Positions 23,223 through 31,202 of a DNA stretch of 48,991 bases are shown piece after piece. Origin of the DNA: an uncultured Christensenellaceae bacterium (GTDB lineage Bacteria > Bacillota > Clostridia > Christensenellales > Pumilibacteraceae). A program made the translations under genes and the position numbers. The notes under the pieces were generated by a model. It ran no database searches. It saw only the letters and a program-made list of their open reading frames with translations, and had not been told where the DNA came from. Each line of letters begins with the position of its first letter. The first letter of the stretch is position 1. The stretch lies in contig CAJUKG010000007.1 in assembly GCA_910586925.1 (NCBI GenBank), positions 1 to 48,991 on the forward strand. Reading direction: 5' to 3'.

Positions 23223-26014
23223 GCCTGTTCCTCCCCGTCGTCGCCGCGCGGCACTTTGTGTTCGCCGCACACTCCGAAATACGCGCACCGTTCACACTCG
23301 CCCGCTATCGGAGTGCGCTCGATATATCCGCCGTACATTTCGTCTGTCGCCTTACCCGCCGTCGATACGCACCTATCTATCAGCGCGTCGAATTCCGCGC
23401 GTTCAAGCTGTGCTTTGTACGCGCCGTTGAACTTCAACCGTTTTTCTTTTTTGTTATATCCTATTTTCATCGAATAGAACGCGGACGCTTCGCCCGAGTC
23501 TATCGACATATCGTAATCGCGTGCGACGTCGATGTCGGCGACGAGCCGTCCCGAAGTCGGACGTTTCGATTCGTAACGCTGTGCGAGCTTGACATAGAAA
23601 AATCCCGTCACCCTGTCCGCGTCGAGCGCGTACGCATAAAGCGGCAACTGCATATCGGTGCCGTCGTAACACTTTTTCATGCCGAACTCGGTACTGCCCG
23701 TCTTGTAATCGACGATCCGATAATAAACGCCGTCACCGCGCGACACGCTGTCTATCCTGTCTATCTTGCCGGTGAACTCCACGCCGCTATTGCCGAGCGT
23801 TTTGCCGGTGAATTTATATTCGGTGCGGTACGGCGTATAATTGCCGCACTTTAAGATCTCGACGTTCAAGCGGGCGAACTCCTCCGCATCGGCAAGCAAC
23901 CGCGAGTACGCGATACCGTCGAGGAACAGTCCTTTCTTCTCTATTTCGTCGTCGACGAGCGATTTTATATATTCGTGCGAACAGTCGTAATTGCCCGTCG
24001 CCTTGCCGTCGTCTATGAATTTTTTCATGAACTCGTGCATGACCGTACCGAAATCGGGCGCGTCGAACGCGCTCTTTCGCCTGTCCGCAAGCCCTACCGC
24101 ATCGTGCAAAAACCGCTTGTACGGACACCTGAAATAGTTGGCAAGCTCGCTGACCGACACCGTTTGCTTGCCGCCGTTTCGGACAGTGTTCTCGAAAGGC
24201 GGCGAAGTGCGTTTGCACTGTCCGACCGCCGCGACTATCGACTCGGAATGAGAAGTAAGCCGCCGCGCCGCCATTTCCCGCGCCGCGGACGTGACGCACG
24301 CATACCGCGCTATCGCAGACGGTTCGTCGGTGCGCTTGAGCGTGCTCGCAAGCTCTGCGTGCGAAAGCCTGTCGATATTCTTCGCAAGCTCGGTCACGAA
24401 CGCGGCATGATTGCGCTTCCCCGCCGTGACGAAAGTGCAGAACACTCGCTCCGCATTGCGGACGACCGCGGCAAGCTCCGCACGCTCCCGCCTGTTCTGC
24501 TCGCGCACCGTCGGGTCGATCTCGACGCCGCGGGAACTGCCGTTTATCTCTATTATCTCGTCGTCGCCGAGCAAGCCTTTGTCGGCTACCGCGACGGGAA
24601 GAACGCCCTCATTGAAATCGGTAACGAACAGCAGTTTGCATTTTTCGAGCCGCAAGGCGTCGGGCATGGTGACTATCACCCGATCTTTGTACCGCGGCAC
24701 CGACTTAATTTCCACCGCACGCGCCGCCGCGAAGAAACTGCGCGCGTCGGTATCCGCGTGCTTTGCGCCGTACCTATCCAAAAGCTCGACGAGCGACAGC
24801 ACCGGACCGAGCGCGTCGGTACAGCCCTCGAACACGCGCTTTTGCACTTCCTCGAATTCTCCGAACTCGATGACCGATCGCACCGCTTCGGCGAACCCGC
24901 CGACAAACTTTTCGGCAAGCTCCGCCGCTCGCGCCGCGGCGCGGTTTGCTCCGTCGTCGCTATAATCGGCGTCGGCGGGCACAAACCTGCCGCGCGAGAT
25001 CATGCGGTTTTGCAATGCCTGCGCGTCGACGTCGTCCACTCCAGAATACGGGTTTTTGCACAGCGATACGAGAGCTTCGCCGTCGAGCGGCTTGCCTTCC
25101 GCGATCGACGAATGCAGTTTGTAAATATTCTCTATCGCGGCGACTACAGCAGTATTGTAAAGCGGGGTGCTCTCGTCGTGATAGTATTCGATGCCGTATT
25201 CTCGGAGTATCCGTGCAAGCGCGCGCGGCTCGGGACAAACCACCGACACGTCGCCGAAATGTCCGCCCTGTCGCATGTACTCGCAAATGCGCACCGCGAC
25301 GTGCTTGTACTGCGTCGCGCGGTCGGGCGCAGATAGTAGCACGAGCCTTTCCCGCACCGACTCGGGCGGCGTCGCTTCGTAATAATCGAACGACTTCGCG
25401 TGCCCTGCGAGCGCGGCGAACACCGCATTGTTGAGCTTGGTCGTGTTATACCCGAGCGAATACCCGATCGCGTAAAAATGCGCGTTTTTGACGAACTCGC
25501 TCGTCGGTATCGCGCGGGCGAGCGCGGTAAGACGGTCGGGCGAATCGGAATACTCGCCTTTCTGTTTGACATACTCGGCGCGAATGAGCGCGAGATCGCG
25601 AAGTTTGCTTCGCGTCGCCGCATTGGACGCGGTTATGTTTTCGACGTCCGCGCCCGATGCGCAAAGCTGTTGCATCGTGTCGTACACGTTGCGCGCGAAA
25701 TCGGTGTACTTCGCGGCGCGTTTATAATAAGTCAGTTCGCTTTCGACTGCGGCGATAGCGCGCGCCGCGAGCATGACGCCCCCTTCGCGCGAAAGCACTT
25801 TGTCGCTCGGCGCGACACGCCGCGACAGCCGCGAGAGAGTGAGCACTTCGAGGTCGATCGCGCCGCCGTTCGAGAATAAAGCCCGCTCGACGCTTTGCGT
25901 GTATCTGTCGGGCGTGAGCACCACGTGATACTCGTCGGGATCGAACTCGCGTGCGCGGAGCTTGCCGACAAGTTCCCCGAGAGCCTCGGGATAGCTCGCA
26001 AAGGTATATTTCAT
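23219..26014 (-). CDS. addB: ATP-dependent nuclease subunit B
   Basis: A 931-aa AddB. The C-terminal RecB-type nuclease has RIVDYKTGS and the iron-sulfur staple: one Cys in NYFRCPYKRFL and three more in CERCAYFGVC near the end. The central part is the Chi-scanning, inactivated helicase-like region. The N-terminal Walker A (GxxGxGKT) found in Bacillus AddB is missing: the protein opens MKYTFASYPEALGELVGKL, a state also known in RexB-type subunits. It is somewhat shorter than the usual 1150 aa. AAGGAG precedes the ATG at 26014. It is the first gene of the addBA operon with a consensus promoter at 26076-26104. Confidence 0.92.
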   Translation of the reverse strand: MKYTFASYPEALGELVGKLRAREFDPDEYHVVLTPDRYTQSVERALFSNGGAIDLEVLTLSRLSRRVAPSDKVLSREGGVMLAARAIAAVESELTYYKRAAKYTDFARNVYDTMQQLCASGADVENITASNAATRSKLRDLALIRAEYVKQKGEYSDSPDRLTALARAIPTSEFVKNAHFYAIGYSLGYNTTKLNNAVFAALAGHAKSFDYYEATPPESVRERLVLLSAPDRATQYKHVAVRICEYMRQGGHFGDVSVVCPEPRALARILREYGIEYYHDESTPLYNTAVVAAIENIYKLHSSIAEGKPLDGEALVSLCKNPYSGVDDVDAQALQNRMISRGRFVPADADYSDDGANRAAARAAELAEKFVGGFAEAVRSVIEFGEFEEVQKRVFEGCTDALGPVLSLVELLDRYGAKHADTDARSFFAAARAVEIKSVPRYKDRVIVTMPDALRLEKCKLLFVTDFNEGVLPVAVADKGLLGDDEIIEINGSSRGVEIDPTVREQNRRERAELAAVVRNAERVFCTFVTAGKRNHAAFVTELAKNIDRLSHAELASTLKRTDEPSAIARYACVTSAAREMAARRLTSHSESIVAAVGQCKRTSPPFENTVRNGGKQTVSVSELANYFRCPYKRFLHDAVGLADRRKSAFDAPDFGTVMHEFMKKFIDDGKATGNYDCSHEYIKSLVDDEIEKKGLFLDGIAYSRLLADAEEFARLNVEILKCGNYTPYRTEYKFTGKTLGNSGVEFTGKIDRIDSVSRGDGVYYRIVDYKTGSTEFGMKKCYDGTDMQLPLYAYALDADRVTGFFYVKLAQRYESKRPTSGRLVADIDVARDYDMSIDSGEASAFYSMKIGYNKKEKRLKFNGAYKAQLERAEFDALIDRCVSTAGKATDEMYGGYIERTPIAGECERCAYFGVCGEHKVPRGDDGEEQA

Positions 26015-26075
26015 TTGATTTTCTCCTTGTAAGCGACGGGCAAAAAACACCGCGAAAGCAACATACGTTTGCAGT

Positions 26076-26104
26076 ATTATACAACGCGAAGCCGCGGTTG
26101 TCAA
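26076..26104 (-). promoter_or_regulatory. Promoter of addBA
   Basis: On the minus strand, TTGACA (26099-26104), a 17-bp spacer and TATAAT (26076-26081): a full consensus match. Confidence 0.78.
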
Positions 26105-26167
26105 GTAATTTCCGAAACGGCAAAACCCGCGGCATTTCGGCTGTTTCCCGAAACTTTGCGCAAACAT

Positions 26168-26196
26168 TTGCCAAACGCCGATATTTGTGGTAGAAT
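26168..26196 (+). promoter_or_regulatory. Leaderless-type promoter of the 26203 lipoprotein gene
   Basis: TTGCCA (26168-26173), a 17-bp spacer and TAGAAT (26191-26196). The ATG follows after six bases (ACCGAT), leaving no room for a ribosome binding site. Confidence 0.6.
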
Positions 26197-26202
26197 ACCG
26201 AT

Positions 26203-27231
26203 ATGAATAAGTTGATTGCACGCAGAATATCCGCCGCGCTCGTCGCGCTTTCGCTTTCCTCCGTCGCGCTTATAGGCTGCGCGTCGGGACCCGTCGAATC
26301 GGAGTTCGATTCCCCGCGCCCGTGGGCGGACGGTTCGAGCAGCGGCTCGTACGAAAAACTCGACTACGCCGTGACCGTTTACGACGAAACGAACGGCACG
26401 GAGGAGGGCGACCGCGTCGCGATCGCGGACGGTAAGCTCACATTCAAGATCGACATGCTCCCGCTGATCGTAAACGAGTACACCAAATTCAGTACCGAAC
26501 TTTCGTACACTTTCCGCGACAACGCGGGCGCGGACGCGGGGCTTACAGACCGCATGACGAGTTACGTCGAGTTCACGACGGAAAGCCTTTACGCCAACAT
26601 AATGAATAAAACGGTGCTTCTTGCCGACCGCGAAGGTACGGACAACCTGTCTTACACCGTGACCGCCGACTACATGACGGAACGCAAAGCGACATATCAA
26701 GCTCTCGACGGCAACGGCGAACCGAAAAAAGTACAAAACGCAAACGGCGAACTCGTCGAAAACAAACGCGAAATTGATCTTCCGAGCAATGCGCGGCGCG
26801 ACAACGAAATGATGTTCATGCTCGCCCGCGCCCAAAAAATCGCGCCCGAGTCGGCGACGACCTTTCTCGCTACCAACGTTTTCGAAACGTTCGCAAGAAA
26901 CGAATTTACCGAGTTTTCCATGCGCGTGCAGACGGGAAAAGACACAGTCACCATGTACCCCGGCGAATGGGTCAAGGACTTCGGCGTGGAAGCGGTCACA
27001 GACGACAGCGGTAATACGTCCTACCCCGTCGCCTGTTTCACTACCTCTATCGGCATAAACGATACGCATGCCGGACCGCCGTACACCGTGCTGTTCACGC
27101 AAAACCCGTTCGTTTCTGGCGGCAAATCACATTCCAAGATCCCTCTGCGCATAGGCTACAGACAGTATAAGCAAGGAAAGGCGTACCGCTATACCGAATA
27201 CATGCTTACCGGTTGCTCGTTCACCAAATAA
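26203..27231 (+). CDS. Lipoprotein coupled to an ATP-grasp ligase
   Basis: A 342-aa predicted lipoprotein with signal peptide and lipobox LIGC at residues 23-26. The mature part begins with a Ser/Gly-rich linker, then beta-rich sequence with no recognised family; two widely spaced Cys lie near the C-terminus. The ATG is required by the signal peptide, yet no Shine-Dalgarno site precedes it and the -10 box ends six bases before it, so the mRNA is probably leaderless. Its stop overlaps the next gene's ATG (TAATG), tying it to an ATP-grasp ligase. It is divergent from addBA with a 188-bp shared intergenic region. The function is unknown. Confidence 0.75.
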   Translation: MNKLIARRISAALVALSLSSVALIGCASGPVESEFDSPRPWADGSSSGSYEKLDYAVTVYDETNGTEEGDRVAIADGKLTFKIDMLPLIVNEYTKFSTELSYTFRDNAGADAGLTDRMTSYVEFTTESLYANIMNKTVLLADREGTDNLSYTVTADYMTERKATYQALDGNGEPKKVQNANGELVENKREIDLPSNARRDNEMMFMLARAQKIAPESATTFLATNVFETFARNEFTEFSMRVQTGKDTVTMYPGEWVKDFGVEAVTDDSGNTSYPVACFTTSIGINDTHAGPPYTVLFTQNPFVSGGKSHSKIPLRIGYRQYKQGKAYRYTEYMLTGCSFTK

Positions 27232-28094
27232 TGACGGGCAACATTATAATCAACGCATATGCGAACGGCGTACCGCGTCAAGCGGCGCGGATACGCGACG
27301 AACTTACGGCACTCGGTTGTAAAATGCAGATCGCTCGCAACGACGCAATGTCGGCGTCGGTCACGGGCGGCAATATCGAGGTTTCATGTCCGCCCGATTT
27401 TTGCGTGTATCTCGACAAAGACAAGTACGTCGCCGAAATGCTCGAAAAAAACGGCGTGCGCCTTTTCGACACCGCGCACGCGATCGCCGTATGCGACGAC
27501 AAAATGCTCACTCATATCGCGCTTTCGGGAAGCGGTATCCCCATGCCCGACACCCTGCCCGGTCTGCTGTGTTACGATGAAAACGCGCCGCTCGACAAAG
27601 AGGTTTTGCTTCGCGTAGAAGAAAGGCTCGGTTATCCGTTCGTCGTTAAACTCTCCTACGGCTCGATGGGCGGCGGCGTGTTTCTCGTGCGCGACCGCGC
27701 CGAGTTTGAAAAGATCGCAAAACACGTGCAGCCGTACCCGCATTTGTTCCAAAAATATATCGCGGCGTCGCACGGCACGGATATGCGCGTAATAGTGATA
27801 GGCGGCGAAGTCATAGGCGGCATACTCAGAAAGTCGGACGGCGATTTCCGTTCCAACATCGCGCTCGGCGGTACCGCGACGGCGGTCGCCGTGCCGAACG
27901 ACATAGCCGTTCTCGCCGCTCGCGCCGCGGATATTATCGGGCTTGACTACTGCGGCATAGACTTCTTGCTCGGCGATACGCCGCTCCTGTGCGAAGTAAA
28001 CTCCAACGCGTTTTTCGACGCGTTTGAAAGCGCGACGGGCATAAACGTCGCCGCGAGATATGCGGAACATATTGTCGAAAAATTAAGAATGTAG
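27231..28094 (+). CDS. RimK-like ATP-grasp ligase
   Basis: A 287-aa ATP-grasp enzyme of the RimK/LysX type, which joins an amino acid or similar amine to a carboxylate using ATP. An N-terminal pre-ATP domain (about 1-95) is followed by the ATP-grasp core: PFVVKLSYGSMGGGVFLV (ATP-binding lysine and glycine loop), LFQKYIAASHGTDMRV, RSNIALGGTATAV and the metal-binding FLLGDTPLLCEVNSNAFF. The substrate cannot be read. The ATG overlaps the lipoprotein stop by one base. The last codons and the stop (AGAATGTAG) lie inside a dispersed repeat that recurs in inverted form 30 bp on, so the natural C-terminus may have been replaced. Possible roles include peptide tagging or modification of a cofactor or wall component. 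Confidence 0.8.
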   Translation: MTGNIIINAYANGVPRQAARIRDELTALGCKMQIARNDAMSASVTGGNIEVSCPPDFCVYLDKDKYVAEMLEKNGVRLFDTAHAIAVCDDKMLTHIALSGSGIPMPDTLPGLLCYDENAPLDKEVLLRVEERLGYPFVVKLSYGSMGGGVFLVRDRAEFEKIAKHVQPYPHLFQKYIAASHGTDMRVIVIGGEVIGGILRKSDGDFRSNIALGGTATAVAVPNDIAVLAARAADIIGLDYCGIDFLLGDTPLLCEVNSNAFFDAFESATGINVAARYAEHIVEKLRM

Positions 28095-28152
28095 AATGCA
28101 GAATTATCGAAACACCGTAATTCTGCATTCTTAATTCTACATTCTGCATTTT
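28081..28152. repeat. Inverted GAATGTAGAATGCAGAATT repeat
   Basis: AATTAAGAATGTAGAATGCA (28081-28100) is inverted at about 28128-28149 with TAATTCTGCATTC between them. It supplies the stop of the ATP-grasp gene on one side and abuts the permease stop on the other. It may double as a convergent terminator. Confidence 0.6.
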
Positions 28153-29065
28153 AAGTTCTCACTTTCTTCTTGACTTTCACGACGTTCAGTATTACGAACA
28201 CGCCGACGAGGAAGATTATCGCCGAGCACAGCACGAGGTACATTTTCCACACCGCGACGTCGCTGCCGAAGAAACTCATTTTCGCGTCGAGCGAACGCAT
28301 AACGCTGTCCACGACGTTATCGGGCAGTCCCGCGTCCGAAAATCCCGTCGCGTACCCGCCCATCATGTGCGAACGCAACAGTCCCGTAAGATAGGTGCCG
28401 GGCAAACACATTACGACGTTCGCGATCCCCGTCGAGAACTGCGAAATGGGATAATACGCGCCCGCGATAAATCCGTACACCGTCGACACGATCGTGGACA
28501 CTGCCGTGATCGCGCCGCGGCTTTTCAAAAAATAACAAACGACGCTCGAAAACGCGGTGCCGAACAGCACGCCGAGCGTAACGTCGAGAATAGCCGCGAA
28601 CACGTCGCCCGCAGACAGGAACCACCCCATGCCCGCGATATACGCAAGCCCCGCGCCGAGCGCGACGTAGCACACGACAAGCGTTACCGCCGCCGTTGCG
28701 AGATAGTACCCGAAAACGAGCACGTGCCCTTTTACGGGCGATACCGTGAGATCGGCGCGAACGCCCGACACGCGGTCCTCCACCATGGACATATTCGCGA
28801 CGAACGCGACTGTGACGCAACACACCGCAAGAATGGACGATACTTCGTACGCCGCGACGTAACCGCGCATTAGCTCGGCGTCGAGCCCCAGCTCGGCGGG
28901 AACGTTCGTTTCAAACGACGAATACAGTACGTTATGCAGAAAAAGCACGTACAGCAATAATATTACGAGCGGCGAAATAAACGCCGAGATCAGCGTACCT
29001 TTATCCTTGAAGAATATCTTGATATTGCGCCAGGTAAAGTGCATTGTCGCTTTGAAACTATTCAT
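28151..29065 (-). CDS. ABC-2 type transporter permease
   Basis: A 304-aa ABC-2 family permease with six predicted membrane segments. A cytoplasmic N-terminal helix (KATMHFTWRNIKIFFKD) precedes TM1, and a large external loop lies between TM1 and TM2. It overlaps the end of the ATP-binding gene by 8 bp, so the two form a coupled operon. Family members pair with a DrrA-type ATPase to export drugs, lipids or polysaccharides; the cargo is unknown. The stop at 28151 abuts a dispersed repeat. Confidence 0.85.
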   Translation of the reverse strand: MNSFKATMHFTWRNIKIFFKDKGTLISAFISPLVILLLYVLFLHNVLYSSFETNVPAELGLDAELMRGYVAAYEVSSILAVCCVTVAFVANMSMVEDRVSGVRADLTVSPVKGHVLVFGYYLATAAVTLVVCYVALGAGLAYIAGMGWFLSAGDVFAAILDVTLGVLFGTAFSSVVCYFLKSRGAITAVSTIVSTVYGFIAGAYYPISQFSTGIANVVMCLPGTYLTGLLRSHMMGGYATGFSDAGLPDNVVDSVMRSLDAKMSFFGSDVAVWKMYLVLCSAIIFLVGVFVILNVVKVKKKVRT

Positions 29066-29975
29066 CGCCGTTCACCCCCGAAGTAATACCCGTCGCCGCG
29101 AGAAACACGTCGTCCATCTTGCCTTTGGACACTTCGAAGTCGGTGAAAAGCTCGGGGTGCGCGACTATGAGCTTTGCCGCCGCCTCGGTGTTTTCCACTT
29201 CCATGCGATACCCGCCCGCGATTTTTTGCAAAGACCTGCCGAGCACTTCGAACGGCGCGGGGTCGTCGGTGTATACCGAGATAAAATCGCCCGTGAACTC
29301 GTTTTTCAGCTGTTGCGGCGTGCCTTTCGCAACCACTTCGCCCGACGCGATTATGACCACATAATCGGCGTCCGCCGCTTCTTCCATGTAGTGCGTGGTG
29401 AGAAACACCGTCATTTCTCCCGAACGGCGCAATGTGTCTATGACACTCCACACCGTCTTGCGGGTTTGCGGATCGAGTCCCGTCGTCGGCTCGTCGAGTA
29501 TGAGTATTTTCGGTTTATGCAAAAGCGCGCGCGCTATATCGCACCGCCGCCGCTGTCCGCCCGACAGCTTGCCGACGGGGCGTCTTTCGAGTTCTTTAAG
29601 CGACAGCATTTCGTCGAGTTCGCGGTACCGCGCGTCGAATTCCGCGCCGAATATTCCGTACAGCGCGGCGCGGCTCTTTAGGTTTTCGCGACAGGTAAGC
29701 ACCTTGTCGAGCACCGAGTTCTGAAACACCACGCCCAAGTTCCGCTTGACGCGCATTATGTCGTCGTCGATATTCACGCCGTCCACGGTAATGCTGCCGC
29801 CGTCGCGCGGAAGCTGTCCGCACAGCATGGAAATAGTCGTTGACTTGCCCGCACCGTTCACGCCGAGAAATGCGAACAGCTCGCCGCGCCGCACTTCAAA
29901 CGACACGCCGTTCACAGCCGTTATGTCGCCGAACCGTTTGATAAGTCCTTCTATGGTTATTATATTGTCATCCAT
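29058..29975 (-). CDS. ABC transporter ATP-binding protein
   Basis: A 305-aa ABC ATPase of the DrrA/CcmA type. Walker A is GVNGAGKST (about 38-46), the signature LSGGQ is at about 136, Walker B is ILILDEPTTGLD and the H-loop is TTHYMEEA. The C-terminal 80 residues form the accessory domain common to ABC-2 exporters. AAAGGA lies eight bases before the ATG. The gene is followed with 8-bp overlap by the permease gene. Neighbours give no clue to cargo. Confidence 0.9.
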   Translation of the reverse strand: MDDNIITIEGLIKRFGDITAVNGVSFEVRRGELFAFLGVNGAGKSTTISMLCGQLPRDGGSITVDGVNIDDDIMRVKRNLGVVFQNSVLDKVLTCRENLKSRAALYGIFGAEFDARYRELDEMLSLKELERRPVGKLSGGQRRRCDIARALLHKPKILILDEPTTGLDPQTRKTVWSVIDTLRRSGEMTVFLTTHYMEEAADADYVVIIASGEVVAKGTPQQLKNEFTGDFISVYTDDPAPFEVLGRSLQKIAGGYRMEVENTEAAAKLIVAHPELFTDFEVSKGKMDDVFLAATGITSGVNGDE

Positions 29976-30046
29976 AAAACAGTTCCTTTACGTATCAGTA
30001 TAGTACGCACACAATAAATCCGTATTAAACGCACATTAAAATTACA

Positions 30047-31051
30047 TTAGATTTTCGTTCTATCGTCATCGGGCGCAGCTTGTCCTTCTTCCTCACCGTT
30101 CACATCGACGGTTTCTTCATCGGATTTCGGGTCGCTCTCGCCTTCCCCGTCGTCCTCGACGATATTCGCATAGCCCTTGCGAAGTTTCATGCCGCGCACG
30201 ACCATATACAAGCCGAGCGCAATGATCCCCGTCGAAATAACCGCGCCGAGGACGGGATTGAGTATGTTGCCCAACCCTTTGTCGCCGAGTTCTTTGAGCA
30301 TCATAGCCTGCAACGCGAACAGAGAAATGAGCGCGTCCGAAAAACTAACGTTCTTGATAGCCTTCAGCGACATGTCCGACGAATGTTTTACCTTAAACAG
30401 ATTGCGCAGCGCGATGCCGAACTTGACAAACGTATATGCGGCGATTGCCGTCACGTAGACTATTGTATCGACGAAATAATTATAACTGTTACGGTCGAGG
30501 ACGGTCAGCCGTATGACGGGCAACAGCGCGAACCCGAGCAAGCACAGCGCAAGCCCGCAGTACGAGTACGCGCGGATCTGCTGCAGCTTTGCGTCCGCGC
30601 CGTCCGCTCTGCTCTTGATCTTCGACGTATAGATCGTTATGCCGCGCGCGACGAGCAAAAACATGTGGTATCCGACGAGCGCGCCCAACCACGGCGAATG
30701 TGTTCGCATCGCGATGATTATTCCGAACGCGACGTAACAGCACGTAAAAACAACGGAACACGTGGCGTACACGAATGCCCGCACGTCGTAGCTCGACAGA
30801 AATTTCTTTACGTTCTTGCTTGCGAAAGCCCGCTTCGGCACGCCTATTACGGTCAAGAACGCATAGATCGACAAAACGAAAAACAGCAATGCGACCAAAT
30901 GCACCGCTATAGCCCACGTTTCGCCGCCAAGCCCCAAAAAATACAGCGTAAGACTGCCGCCCAAAGTGACGGCACCCATCGCCCACATCGCTATACACAG
31001 TGCGAGCGGCGGCTTCAACAAAAATTCGAGAAGTTTGCTGCGCTTTGACAT
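30047..31051 (-). CDS. Multi-pass membrane protein with acidic tail
   Basis: A 334-aa membrane protein with about eight hydrophobic segments between residues 15 and 295, and an acidic, disordered C-terminal tail (about 305-334) rich in Asp, Glu and Gly. No family is recognised. The ATG at 31051 begins MSKRSKLLEF. No ribosome binding site precedes it, and a promoter with TAATAT ends seven bases upstream, so the transcript may be leaderless. It is divergent from the DUF1538 operon, with both promoters in 150 bp. A role in sensing or transport is possible but not shown. Confidence 0.7.
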   Translation of the reverse strand: MSKRSKLLEFLLKPPLALCIAMWAMGAVTLGGSLTLYFLGLGGETWAIAVHLVALLFFVLSIYAFLTVIGVPKRAFASKNVKKFLSSYDVRAFVYATCSVVFTCCYVAFGIIIAMRTHSPWLGALVGYHMFLLVARGITIYTSKIKSRADGADAKLQQIRAYSYCGLALCLLGFALLPVIRLTVLDRNSYNYFVDTIVYVTAIAAYTFVKFGIALRNLFKVKHSSDMSLKAIKNVSFSDALISLFALQAMMLKELGDKGLGNILNPVLGAVISTGIIALGLYMVVRGMKLRKGYANIVEDDGEGESDPKSDEETVDVNGEEEGQAAPDDDRTKI

Positions 31052-31058
31052 TGCATAT

Positions 31059-31087
31059 ATATTACTATATTCCGTCGAAATAGTCAA
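31059..31087 (-). promoter_or_regulatory. Leaderless-type promoter of the 31051 gene
   Basis: On the minus strand, TTGACT (31082-31087), a 17-bp spacer and TAATAT (31059-31064), then seven bases to the ATG. Confidence 0.5.
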
Positions 31088-31130
31088 CCTCCCGCGCCGC
31101 TGTTTTTCGGCGAGATTTTACGCAAAGTCC

Positions 31131-31159
31131 TTGCAAAAATATTATTTTGATGATATAAT
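31131..31159 (+). promoter_or_regulatory. Promoter of the DUF1538-PII operon
   Basis: TTGCAA (31131-31136), a 17-bp spacer and TATAAT (31154-31159), about 44 nt before the TTG start. Confidence 0.65.
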
Positions 31160-31202
31160 GATTATACATATAGCGTAATAACCGCTTTTCGGGAGTTCCT
31201 GC

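Noticed and set aside
20010..23477. A 1155-codon open frame on the plus strand opposite addA
   Set aside because: It is antisense to a clear addA/addB with all helicase and nuclease motifs, is Arg/His/Val-rich, and has no ribosome binding site. Codon bias (GCG, CGC, TCG) keeps opposite frames open throughout this window.
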